DNA from: TMP-86 sp031394735
Lineage (GTDB): Bacteria; Pseudomonadota; Gammaproteobacteria; Steroidobacterales; Steroidobacteraceae
Length of the DNA: 24,055 nucleotides
Assembly: GCA_031394735.1 (NCBI GenBank)
Contig: JANMXI010000305.1
Location: 1 to 24,055 of the forward strand
Reading direction: 5' to 3'
Shown in pieces: positions 1 to 7,471 of the stretch. The notes beneath the pieces were generated by a model. It had not been told where the DNA came from and searched no databases. It worked only from the letters and a program-made list of their open reading frames with translations. Position 1 is the first letter of the stretch; each line of letters opens with the position of its first letter. Both the position numbers and the translations under genes were made by a program.

Positions 1-2
1 TG

Positions 3-593
3 CAGCAGATCCTGGACGAAGCGCACCTGGCCGACCTGTTCGACCTTGACCATGCCACCAACGAGCGTTTACTCGCCGAGAACGGCCTCGTCGTGGCAAT
101 CAGCCCGCACGAGTTGGTGTTTGGCGTGCCGCACTATCGCATCATCAATGCGGCATTCGCGCACCCGCATCCGATGGGTAGCCGCTTCAACGGCCCGGAG
201 CGCGGCGCTTGGTATTGCGCCTTTCACCTGCACACGGCGCAGGCGGAAGTCGTCTTCCATCGCACGCTGCAATTGGCGGAAGTAAATCGATTCGACGATG
301 TTGCCAGTTTCGATGATTACCAATGCGACCTGAGCGCCTCCCTGCATGACCTGCGAAAGGGTGGCGATTTCGGTCGGCTGCTGGACCCGGACAGCTATGT
401 GGCCTCGCAGGCGCTGGCGGCACGATTGCTGGCCGACGGGGCGTTGGGGCTGGTCTACCCCAGTGTGCGGCGCCCGGGCGGGACTTGCGTTGTCTGCTTC
501 CGCCCAGCCCTGGTCGTGAACGTTCGCAAGACTCACACCTACCAGTTCCGCTGGGACGGCAAGCCGCGGCCCAGCGTGGAAAAACTCAACTAA
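3..593 (+). CDS. RES-domain protein (probable NAD+-degrading toxin family), 5' end outside window
   Basis: The reading frame is open from the first bases of the window to a TAA at 591-593, so 196 C-terminal residues are visible and the true start lies upstream. A GTG at 93 is internal, because the in-frame sequence before it reads as continuous protein. The visible part carries the RES pattern: an Arg in a short H-Y-R motif, S-R-F, then G-A-W-Y-C-A and T-A-Q-A-E-V about 15-25 residues further on, the usual spacing of the conserved Arg, Tyr and Glu. Characterised RES toxins break down NAD+ and pair with an Xre/ParS-like antitoxin encoded just upstream; that position is outside the window, so pairing cannot be judged. 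Some RES proteins are solitary. It converges on the next gene with 20 nt between stops. Family assignment is fairly secure; the toxin role is inference. Confidence 0.75.
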   Translation, partial: QQILDEAHLADLFDLDHATNERLLAENGLVVAISPHELVFGVPHYRIINAAFAHPHPMGSRFNGPERGAWYCAFHLHTAQAEVVFHRTLQLAEVNRFDDVASFDDYQCDLSASLHDLRKGGDFGRLLDPDSYVASQALAARLLADGALGLVYPSVRRPGGTCVVCFRPALVVNVRKTHTYQFRWDGKPRPSVEKLN

Positions 594-613
594 AGCGGCG
601 GTTCGTGCGCCGA

Positions 614-2050
614 CTACCGCCCTGGGTTGAAGCGTGTGAACACCCACTTCATGTTCAACGAGGCGCCGGGGAAGGGTTGCGTGATCTTGGTGCCGGAGAT
701 TCTGTTTGGATTGTCGACATCGAATTTCCCGTCTGCGGTGTCATTCAAGGTGATGTCGGCGTCGCTGATGATCAGGTGATCGTTATACCCAGGACAGGCG
801 GGACCACCGCCGGTGTATTTCCCCGATCCTTTGAGCGGTAACTCGATGGCGAGTCCGTAGCGGTTGGGGAAGATGGTGAGTATGGCATTGCGTGACTGAT
901 TCGCAGCGCTTGCCGTCGCGTTTGGCATGACGATGCCGCGCACGGGGTTCTGGCTCGTGTAGTCGATGACGACCAAATCAGATTTACCGCCGCCGGCCGA
1001 GCGAGCGTAGAACACGCTCGGGCAGCCTTTGGCGCTGTGGTCTTCCATGCGCGCAGCAAGGCCGCTCCATTGCGCGCGGTCAGCAACGATATGGACCATG
1101 CCGCGGGCCTCGTATTTACTCAGCTTGCTCACTTCCGTGTAGGTGTATTCGATGGCGCCGCTCCAGGCATCCGTGGCAACGGCCGCTCTTTGATTGCGCC
1201 CCGGCATTGAATTTCCGCTTGAGCCGGGTGGTGGCTTTTCCTCGCGCTCGTCAGGCGGCTGCTGCATGAACGCGTCGACTTGCTTTTTCATCGAGGCCCA
1301 ACCTGCGACCCCCAATGATTGCTGCAGGTCGGCCCACTGCGAGGTGCTAACTGGAAAAATTGGCATTGGTGAGGGGATGGACGGCGTTGTTGGAGCGCCT
1401 GGCGCAGCGTCGGAGGCCGAAGCACGCCGGGAGTTGGAAGGGGCGGGGGCCGACGCTGCCGACGCCGGTGCGACCGCTGCTGGCGCGCGCGCATTGGGCG
1501 ATGATGTTGATCGCGGTGGCGACGATGGCGATGGCGCGCTGGGAATTGCTGCCGCGCTGACCACGGGCTTCGGTGCCGGCGCAGTACACGCCGGCGGGTT
1601 GGCTCCTTTCGCCGCCGCAATCGTGAACTGTGCGGTGCTCTGGAAAGCAACTCCCGCAACGCGCGCGGCGGGTGACAGCGACTGCGCCGGGTAGCGGGCC
1701 GTAATCGTGGCGGTGCTGCCCACGCTTGCGCCCCGGCATGCGCACACCGACCAATGACTCTTATCAATCTGCTGTCCGGCAACGGATCCTTCAGGCGAAC
1801 CACTCGCGCTCATGTCGAAGTCGGCCAGCGTGATGCGCGCGCCTTGCGGGTTGCGCGGCACATCGCCTGTCGATGGATCGAGTAGTTTCAACTGCACCGC
1901 GCCGCATAGTCCGATGGGAAGTGGATCGAGCGTTGGCGTGACGGTCACGCTCCACGGTGTCTGCGCGAACGCTGCAGAAGTGATGAGCAGGCAGGCGGCA
2001 AGCGCCCAACGCGCCGACGCCGCGCCCGAATTCGCGGATTTGATGTGCAT
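614..2050 (-). CDS. Exported two-domain protein of unknown function, last gene of the sigma/kinase operon
   Basis: 478 residues; I do not recognise a named family. The N-terminus has a Sec-type signal peptide with a hydrophobic core at about 14-28 ending A-F-A-Q (cleavage near residue 29). Residues about 30-150 look like a beta-rich, Ig-like domain with a C-A-C-R motif and other Cys. Residues about 155-235 form a low-complexity Ala/Pro/Ser linker. Residues about 290-478 form a second beta-rich domain with C-P-S and C-P-G motifs and many Gly/Asn turns. Paired Cys suggest disulfides and therefore an extracytoplasmic site. It starts 24 nt after the upstream gene with a modest GAG ribosome site. 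Being fifth in an operon headed by a sigma factor and kinase, it is probably produced under that signal; as effector or sensed partner remains open. Confidence 0.6.
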   Translation of the reverse strand: MHIKSANSGAASARWALAACLLITSAAFAQTPWSVTVTPTLDPLPIGLCGAVQLKLLDPSTGDVPRNPQGARITLADFDMSASGSPEGSVAGQQIDKSHWSVCACRGASVGSTATITARYPAQSLSPAARVAGVAFQSTAQFTIAAAKGANPPACTAPAPKPVVSAAAIPSAPSPSSPPRSTSSPNARAPAAVAPASAASAPAPSNSRRASASDAAPGAPTTPSIPSPMPIFPVSTSQWADLQQSLGVAGWASMKKQVDAFMQQPPDEREEKPPPGSSGNSMPGRNQRAAVATDAWSGAIEYTYTEVSKLSKYEARGMVHIVADRAQWSGLAARMEDHSAKGCPSVFYARSAGGGKSDLVVIDYTSQNPVRGIVMPNATASAANQSRNAILTIFPNRYGLAIELPLKGSGKYTGGGPACPGYNDHLIISDADITLNDTADGKFDVDNPNRISGTKITQPFPGASLNMKWVFTRFNPGR

Positions 2051-2074
2051 GTTGAAACTCGGCTGGATCAGGAC

Positions 2075-2689
2075 TTATTTGTTTTTTCGTTTAGGCGGCG
2101 CCGGAGCAACCGCGGCAGGCTTGGGTGCAAACGGATCGTCCGACGCGCCAAGATCAACGGTGTTTGTTTTGCTCGGCGCCTGGAATGGATCCCCGTGGAT
2201 GGTCGAACCGCGGGGTGTCGGGGGCGATGGTTGTTTGTGTGCGTTTTCCGGTTGAAAGTCCGCGCAGGCATCGACTGGCTCTTTGGTGTCGCCCTTCGGC
2301 GGGGGTGCGTTCGCCGTGCAGTTTTTCTCCTGCGCCAGAATGCCGAGCCGCATCAACCGCGGATTGTTGAAGGTGCTCATTGTCGTCATCGCGTTGCCCA
2401 TGACAGTGGCTGTTGCGCGATTTTGTTCGGCGGCGCTGAGCGAGGACGTGCCACGCAGCGCACAACCGGCTTTGCGGTTCTGTGCCGCATTTTTGCTGAT
2501 ATCGCTCTTTTTAATGAATTCACCCATCTCGCGCGCAATCTGCTCGCAGGTCATCGACGCATCACCGGGCCTTGGCGGCGAGGGCGCAGCCATTTGCATC
2601 ATCTGCATTCCCTGCGGCATTCCCGGCGGCATCACCTGCGCAGCGGCGCTGGAGATCAACGCCAGCGTCAGCAGCGATACTGGTTTCAT
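2075..2689 (-). CDS. Small exported protein with Met-rich N-terminus, unknown function
   Basis: 204 residues, no recognised family. A short signal peptide (residues about 1-18, ending S-A-A-A-Q) is followed immediately by a Met/Pro-rich stretch, residues about 19-34, with six Met in 16 positions. A central, probably helical segment (about 45-125) carries four spaced Cys (M-T-C-E, A-G-C-A, K-N-C-T, D-A-C-A). The C-terminal third is Pro/Lys-rich and ends P-P-K-R-K-N-K. Its ATG overlaps the TGA of the preceding gene (ATGA at 2686-2689), indicating translational coupling. The signal peptide and Cys content place it outside the cytoplasm. A metal-binding role for the Met stretch is conceivable, but nothing else supports it. 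Confidence 0.55.
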   Translation of the reverse strand: MKPVSLLTLALISSAAAQVMPPGMPQGMQMMQMAAPSPPRPGDASMTCEQIAREMGEFIKKSDISKNAAQNRKAGCALRGTSSLSAAEQNRATATVMGNAMTTMSTFNNPRLMRLGILAQEKNCTANAPPPKGDTKEPVDACADFQPENAHKQPSPPTPRGSTIHGDPFQAPSKTNTVDLGASDDPFAPKPAAVAPAPPKRKNK

Positions 2690-3387
2690 TTGCCGGCCAC
2701 GATGTTCACGACCTCTGTCGCAACCTGCTCCAGCAGCGGTCCAAGCAGGTCCTCACCGTCTTCCTTGGCCTTGCTTTGCAGGGTTTGTTTCTTGGCGGCC
2801 GTTGCATTGCCTTTTTTCGACAAGCTGTATTCGACCGTGATCGTATCGCCGCGCTTCACGTTGGATTGCTGAGCGCCAGTCATCGCCGACATGGCTTCCT
2901 GCTGGGCCGACTGCGCCGCGGCCGATGCCGCTGTGGATGCGACCGCTTGAACCGCCATTGCCGCTCCTGCCGCTCCCATGCTGCCACTCATGCCGCCCAT
3001 CATCGGCATCACGCTGGCAAGCGGCGCCAGCATCTTTAAAAATCCTCCGCCCATGCCGCCTTTCTTTTGCGCAACCGAGGATTGCATGACGTAGTCGCAG
3101 GACTTCTCGGCGGCCTCGGCTTCGATCTGCAGGGGAATGCGTGCATCGAGGCGCACCAGCTGCACGGAGGGCCCGGCCATGTAGGTGCCCAGTGTCGTGC
3201 GTACCGGTTCGCTGACATCGATGGCCGAGTTGTTGCCCTGGCCGAGCTGCGCCTTGGGTAGCGCGATGCAGACGGTGGTCGCCGTCTTGGCGAAAGCGGC
3301 CTTGGAGGCAGCGGCCTGCGCGGCAGTCATGCAGCTGACTGACCATATCGCAGCGGCGCCGATACACATTAGGGATTGTCTATTCAT
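2686..3387 (-). CDS. Exported Gly/Met/Ala-rich protein, unknown function
   Basis: 233 residues from the ATG at 3385-3387. I chose it over an in-frame start 105 nt upstream because a GGAG lies eight bases before it and a good signal peptide begins there (hydrophobic core about 7-20, ending A-A-Q-A). Residues about 30-95 look like a compact alpha/beta domain with A-Q-L-G-Q-G-N and D-A-R-I-P-L. Residues about 105-165 are a flexible hydrophobic Gly/Met/Ala segment (G-G-M-G-G-G, M-P-M-M-G-G-M), like a membrane-inserting or glycine-zipper helix. Residues about 175-200 carry a beta stretch with T-I-T-V-E-Y. It follows the kinase gene after 109 nt and overlaps the next gene by 4 nt. No family name is offered; envelope association is inferred from composition. 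Confidence 0.6.
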   Translation of the reverse strand: MNRQSLMCIGAAAIWSVSCMTAAQAAASKAAFAKTATTVCIALPKAQLGQGNNSAIDVSEPVRTTLGTYMAGPSVQLVRLDARIPLQIEAEAAEKSCDYVMQSSVAQKKGGMGGGFLKMLAPLASVMPMMGGMSGSMGAAGAAMAVQAVASTAASAAAQSAQQEAMSAMTGAQQSNVKRGDTITVEYSLSKKGNATAAKKQTLQSKAKEDGEDLLGPLLEQVATEVVNIVAGK

Positions 3388-3496
3388 TGATCTGCTCCGG
3401 CCGTTGGGTTCGAATGCGGGCGCAGGGCCCTTACCTATTGATACGCAATCGGCTGGAAAACTCTGCCAAATAAAAACCGCCGCCAAAACCAACGGC

Positions 3497-6376
3497 TCAG
3501 CGCAGCAGTCGCTCGGCTTCGGTCAAGTGCACCAGGAAGGGGGCGGCCAGTGAGGAATGGCGGTGTGCCATGGCGCGCGCTTCCGCGGCCAAGGTACGCG
3601 CTTGTCGGGGGTTGTTGAGGTGGCTGCAGGCGACGCTGGAGGCTGCGATGGCATCCAGCAGCCAGGGGCTGTCAGTGGAATGCAGGCTGCGCATCATCGA
3701 CACGGCGGAGTCGAGTTTTGTTGCGGCCGCTTGCACCCTGCCTAGCGCTAGCAGCGCCTCACCTTGGGCCTTGAGCGCCATCGACTCCAGATACGGGAAT
3801 CCGCCATGCTCTGCCGTGTCTCGAAGATGCGCCGCTGCCTGGTCGGCGTATTGCAGCGCTTGCTGAAATTCTCCGCGACGCAGCGCCAGCGATGAGGCAA
3901 CCGTGACCAGACTGACAAAACCGGCATCGAATTGCCGTGGCGGCCGCTCGGAAGATGCGGTGCTGTGGTGCAGCCACTGTGCGGCAGCCCGCAGATCGCC
4001 GGCTGCCAGTTCCACCCAGGCTGCATCGGCGGCGAAGCCGGCGGACGTGCCGGTCGGATGTTGACTCAAGGTCGATCGCGACTGCGCGATGTGGCCCTGC
4101 ATGGCCTGCGCCAACGCCAATCGACTGACCCAGCGTTCCCCATTCTCCACGTACCCGCCGCCATATTTCTGCCAGGTGTCCGAATACGGCTCCAACAACA
4201 ACTGTGCCTCCTGCGCCCGGCCTTCGTCGACAAAACCTGCGGCCTCATAGACGGCAGCGTCGAAATCCACGCTCGTCGGGTCCGAGTCGGACCCGCTGTC
4301 GCGCATCGATCCAAACAGGTGCTGTGCAGGCAGGGGACGCCCCGACTGATGCAGCATCGCTGCGTAATTGCCTTGATGTAAGCGGGTGACGAGCGCCGTT
4401 GGACCGGCGTGACGTTCAAGCAATTCGAGTCCATGCGCATAGTGGGCCAACGCCGGCCCCACACGGCCGCCCGCGAATTCACACAGGGCGAGAAATCCGT
4501 GGCTTGCGCCCAGATTCGCGTAGTCCCGCGAACCGACGCCGGCAAACACGTCAATGGCACGCTGGAAATACGCAATTGCCGCGGCGGGCGACTGCTCAGT
4601 CCGAACCAGATTGCCGAGCACCAACAGCGCGTTGAAATAGCCGGGGTCCGTCGGGTAACGCCGCTCGTACAAGGCGACGCCCTGTTTGATCAACGCGATT
4701 TCCCGGTCAGGGTCTTGCGCAAATTGGGCCACTGTGTTGACGCTCGCACGGGCGCGCAACAGCGAATCGTGATCCCCGCGTGCATCGAGCAGGGCCAACG
4801 ACTCATCGCGCGCCTGCAGCGCCGCCGCACCGTTGCCGAGCACGCGCTCCACGCTGCCCAATGCGATCAGCGTTTCCACATAGGCATCGCTGCGCCTGAG
4901 TGCGTGCTTTTTCGCCAGGTCGCGGGCGTCGCGGCTAAGGATGGCCGAGCGATCATATTCCTCCACGTCGCGCAGCAGGCCGGCCACCGTATTGAGCCGG
5001 TCGAGTTGAACGGACGGCGGCTGACCGAACGGCCCGCGCAGGCGTTCACTGGCCCCGATCAGAAGTGCACGCGCCGACATGCCGCTGACACTGGTCACCG
5101 TGGCTTGCGGACGTGCGTGCCGCAGCGCCGTTCCGATGCTGATGGCGAGGGTAAGCAGGACCGCTGCCGCGGCGCCCAGAGCAATCCGGTGGCGGCCGAC
5201 GAATTTGCCGACGCGATACAGGCGGCGCGGCGCGTGCGCGAGCAGGGGCAAGCCATGCAGGTGGCGCTCGCAATCCAGCGCGAAGGCCTCCACTGAAGGG
5301 TAGCGCGCAGCACAGCTTTTCTGCAGCGCTTTGAGAACAAGGGTGTCCAGATCGCCACGCAGAGCGTGCCGCCACCGAAGCTCGGAGGCGCGGGCAGCGG
5401 GCGGAAACTCTGCACTGACTGCCTCGCTGGGGCGCGGGTGCTCCGCCGTCAGGATCGCCTTTTCAAGCTGTGCGCGGGTGCCGCGGCCGAGTCGATACGG
5501 GCGCGCACCGGTCAACAATTCAAACAAGATAACACCCAGCGAATACACGTCCGTGGCCACGGTCAACGGTTCGCCCCGGATCTGCTCGGGCGAGGCGAAG
5601 TCGGGCGTCATCATCTGGCCGTAAGCTTGCGTCAGCGAGGTATGTTCCGCGCGCTGAGTGTCGCGATCCATCAGTTTTGCGATGCCGAAGTCGAGCAGCT
5701 TCACCTCGCCGGCCGCGGTGACGATGATGTTGGAGGGCTTCAGGTCGCGGTGAAGCACCAGAATCGTGTGCGCGTACTGCACCGCGCGCAGCACCTGCAG
5801 AAACAGCGCCAGACGTTCACGCACGCCCAGCTGCGCGCGCTCGCAATAGGACAGCAAGGACTCACCTTCGACATACTCCAATGCGATATACAGTTGACCT
5901 TCCGGTGATACCCCCGCTTCATAAAAGCGCGCTATGTTCGGATGATTGAGAGCTGCCAGAATCTGCCGCTCGTGCTCGAATCGCTCGGCGATCTGCGTGC
6001 TGGCAGCTTCGATGCGCGGCAACTTGACGGCGACGGGCAATTGCGCAGGGTCATCGATGCGCTGCGCCAGCCAAACGGTGCCCATTCCGCCGCGGCCGAT
6101 GAGCCGGGTCAGGCGAAACGGTCCGACCTGGCTACCCGCCATAGGATCGTTCACCCCGCGCGCATCGCCTGCCACCTGAGTATCAATCGGCAGTTGGTCG
6201 AAAAAGCGGGCTGCATCGCTGCTGCCCGCCAATAGCCGCTCCAGCGTCGGTTTGAGAGCGACTTGATCCGCCGGCAGCGCATTCAAGCGCGAGCGGCGCG
6301 CCTCCACATCGAGGGGTAAGAGTTCATCGAGGATTGCGGATATCTGCGGCCAGCGTTCCAGGATGTCGGGCCGCAT
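3497..6376 (-). CDS. Single-pass membrane Ser/Thr protein kinase with C-terminal TPR-like region (PknB/PknT type)
   Basis: 959 residues. The Hanks-type kinase core spans about 87-375: glycine loop G-R-G-G-M-G at 94-99, V-A-V-K with the ATP-binding Lys at 118, catalytic H-R-D-L-K-P-S-N at 209-216 (Asp 211), D-F-G at 229-231, and P-D-F-A-S-P-E-Q at 258-265. Thr 246, 249 and 257 lie in the activation segment. One hydrophobic segment at about 397-416, after basic residues, is the only clear membrane span. The remaining 540 residues are Ala/Leu-rich helical pairs of TPR type. Topology would put the kinase in the cytoplasm and the TPR half in the periplasm. The start abuts the sigma stop (TGA then ATG), so the two are probably translationally coupled. 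Kinase activity is well supported by motifs; the sigma factor as substrate is inferred from context and from the EcfP/PknT precedent. Confidence 0.9.
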   Translation of the reverse strand: MRPDILERWPQISAILDELLPLDVEARRSRLNALPADQVALKPTLERLLAGSSDAARFFDQLPIDTQVAGDARGVNDPMAGSQVGPFRLTRLIGRGGMGTVWLAQRIDDPAQLPVAVKLPRIEAASTQIAERFEHERQILAALNHPNIARFYEAGVSPEGQLYIALEYVEGESLLSYCERAQLGVRERLALFLQVLRAVQYAHTILVLHRDLKPSNIIVTAAGEVKLLDFGIAKLMDRDTQRAEHTSLTQAYGQMMTPDFASPEQIRGEPLTVATDVYSLGVILFELLTGARPYRLGRGTRAQLEKAILTAEHPRPSEAVSAEFPPAARASELRWRHALRGDLDTLVLKALQKSCAARYPSVEAFALDCERHLHGLPLLAHAPRRLYRVGKFVGRHRIALGAAAAVLLTLAISIGTALRHARPQATVTSVSGMSARALLIGASERLRGPFGQPPSVQLDRLNTVAGLLRDVEEYDRSAILSRDARDLAKKHALRRSDAYVETLIALGSVERVLGNGAAALQARDESLALLDARGDHDSLLRARASVNTVAQFAQDPDREIALIKQGVALYERRYPTDPGYFNALLVLGNLVRTEQSPAAAIAYFQRAIDVFAGVGSRDYANLGASHGFLALCEFAGGRVGPALAHYAHGLELLERHAGPTALVTRLHQGNYAAMLHQSGRPLPAQHLFGSMRDSGSDSDPTSVDFDAAVYEAAGFVDEGRAQEAQLLLEPYSDTWQKYGGGYVENGERWVSRLALAQAMQGHIAQSRSTLSQHPTGTSAGFAADAAWVELAAGDLRAAAQWLHHSTASSERPPRQFDAGFVSLVTVASSLALRRGEFQQALQYADQAAAHLRDTAEHGGFPYLESMALKAQGEALLALGRVQAAATKLDSAVSMMRSLHSTDSPWLLDAIAASSVACSHLNNPRQARTLAAEARAMAHRHSSLAAPFLVHLTEAERLLR

Positions 6377-6937
6377 TCAACGTGTTTCCAGCGCATCGAA
6401 GAGCACCAAACGCGCCTTTTCCCAGAGTCGAAACACGGTTCGAGGCGATTGCCCGAGCTGGGCGGCGATTGCCTCGACCGATAATCCGGCGAAGTAGCGC
6501 ATCTCGACGATCTTGACCAACTGCGGGTCCACGCTGGCAAGCGCCGAGAGCGCGTCGTCCAGGGGCAGAAGATCCTCTTCCTTCGCGACCGTTTCGCGCA
6601 TCGCCGTATCCAGCGTGAGTAACACGCTGCCGCCGCCGCGCCGCTCGGCCAGTCTTCGACGCACCATATCGATGACCACCGAGCGCATGACCGAGGCCGC
6701 GTAAGCCATGAAGTGACCCCGATCTGCAAGATTCAACTGGGCCGCGTTTACAAAGCGCAGATAGGACTCGTGCACCAGGGAGGTGGTGTCCAGATCCGAC
6801 CCCGGCGCGTCGCGTTGCAGGCGGCCGTGAGCGAGCCGTTTCAGGTCCTCGTAGACCGTTTGGTACAGGACATTGATGGCATCGCTGTTCACGGCACCGC
6901 CGCGTAGCTCCTGCAATGCCTGTGTAAATTCTGCCAT
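6377..6937 (-). CDS. ECF-like RNA polymerase sigma factor (Sigma70_ECF / ECF43-like) lacking the acidic region 2.2 motif
   Basis: 186 residues. Region sigma-2 covers about 20-90 and sigma-4 about 125-182, the latter with the helix-turn-helix L-S-V-E-A-I-A-A-Q-L-G-Q-S-P-R-T-V. In most ECF factors region 2.2 begins with an acidic D-A-E-D that contacts the beta-prime coiled coil. Here the aligned stretch is D50-T51-T52-S53-L-V-H-E, with hydroxyl residues in the acidic positions. In Vibrio parahaemolyticus EcfP, the kinase PknT phosphorylates a Thr in this region and so enables polymerase binding; the kinase directly downstream here fits that scheme. No anti-sigma gene is visible. The ATG at 6935-6937 has only a weak ribosome site (GGA about 14 nt upstream), so the start is likely but not certain. 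Confidence 0.88.
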   Translation of the reverse strand: MAEFTQALQELRGGAVNSDAINVLYQTVYEDLKRLAHGRLQRDAPGSDLDTTSLVHESYLRFVNAAQLNLADRGHFMAYAASVMRSVVIDMVRRRLAERRGGGSVLLTLDTAMRETVAKEEDLLPLDDALSALASVDPQLVKIVEMRYFAGLSVEAIAAQLGQSPRTVFRLWEKARLVLFDALETR

Positions 6938-7019
6938 CGTGTTGAATGTTCCGGCGGAAACCTGACTCTACCTGGTATGTCGAAATTGCGCGTCATTGTG
7001 TACGGCGGGACTGAAAATT

Positions 7020-7090
7020 CACCTTCTTAACCGCTATTAAATATATAAAAAACATTATATTGTGATTGTTATTTGAGATTTAACATTACC
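7020..7090. other. AT-rich island upstream of the sigma/kinase operon
   Basis: About 70 bp rich in A/T (roughly a quarter G+C by eye) in otherwise GC-rich DNA, with runs such as TTAAATATATAAAAAA. It lies 85-150 bp upstream of the sigma start and about 135 bp before the tRNAs. The heptamer AACATTA occurs twice, at 7051-7057 and 7082-7088, 31 bp apart, close to three helical turns. It could hold the operon promoter or an AT-tract bound by a nucleoid protein. The rest of the 287-nt gap (6938-7224) shows no gene. Confidence 0.5.
7054..7083 (-). promoter_or_regulatory. Possible sigma70-type promoter for the sigma/kinase operon
   Basis: On the minus strand a perfect TATAAT lies at 7059-7054, with TTAAAT at 7083-7078 as a weak -35 (18-bp spacer). 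Transcription would start near 7047 and leave an untranslated leader of about 110 nt. The -10 is good and the -35 poor, and AT-rich DNA produces such matches by chance. An ECF-specific promoter for autoregulation would look different; I could not define one. Confidence 0.3.
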
Positions 7091-7224
7091 TTGGATTCGA
7101 CCGACGTGGGACGCCTCTTTGTTGCCCAGGCGCCCGGAAAGTCTCAATCGACACAAGCCGCACCCTCTACTAGCCAATCACGGGGGCCTCGCGTAGACTC
7201 CGGCGCCTCTTCTGAGCGAGGATA

Positions 7225-7300
7225 GGGTGCTTAGCTCAGCTGGTAGAGCGTCGCCTTTACACGGCGAATGTCGGGGGTTCGATCCCCTCAGCACCCACCA
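7225..7300 (+). tRNA. tRNA-Val (anticodon TAC)
   Basis: A 76-nt cloverleaf with encoded CCA. The acceptor stem GGGTGCT pairs with AGCACCC (7290-7296), followed by A and CCA. The D arm is GCTC/GAGC. The anticodon stem TCGCC/GGCGA holds the loop TTTACAC, giving anticodon TAC for valine GTA codons. The T arm GGGGG-TTCGATC-CCCTC has one G-T pair. It sits five nucleotides before tRNA-Asp, and the two are probably cotranscribed. Confidence 0.97.
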
Positions 7301-7305
7301 CAAAC

Positions 7306-7382
7306 GGAGTGGTAGTTCAGCTGGTTAGAATATCGGCCTGTCACGCCGAGGGTCGCGGGTTCGAGTCCCGTCCACTCCGCCA
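7306..7382 (+). tRNA. tRNA-Asp (anticodon GTC)
   Basis: A 77-nt cloverleaf with encoded CCA. The acceptor stem GGAGTGG pairs with CCACTCC (7372-7378), with discriminator G and CCA. The anticodon stem TCGGC/GCCGA holds the loop CTGTCAC, giving anticodon GTC for aspartate. The T arm is GCGGG-TTCGAGT-CCCGT. It lies 89 nt upstream of ppiD and may share its transcript. Confidence 0.97.
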
Positions 7383-7471
7383 TTTCCTAGACCCGGAAGT
7401 TGTTGCGCGAGCCGAAAGGCCGCGCTGCGGGCAATCGCGTCAAGCAAACAGCAAGAAATAGAGAGCTTCAG

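Noticed and set aside
597..621. Bidirectional terminator between the RES gene and the 478-residue gene
   Set aside because: GGCGGT and ACCGCC can pair, but the loop is 13 nt, the stem only 6 bp, and no T tract follows on either strand.
2045..2872. Plus-strand frames opposite the exported-protein genes
   Set aside because: The minus-strand genes have signal peptides, coupled starts and ribosome sites; the plus frames are Arg/His-rich shadow sequence.
3388..3496. Terminator between the kinase and the exported-protein genes
   Set aside because: On the minus strand GCCG/CGGC followed by GGTTTTT is only a 4-bp stem with a 10-nt loop, too weak to call; the genes may still be one transcript.
7225..7382. 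tRNA-Val/tRNA-Asp as an integration site for the left-hand region
   Set aside because: Integration normally uses the tRNA 3' end, which faces ppiD here; no integrase and no repeated tRNA end are visible on the left.
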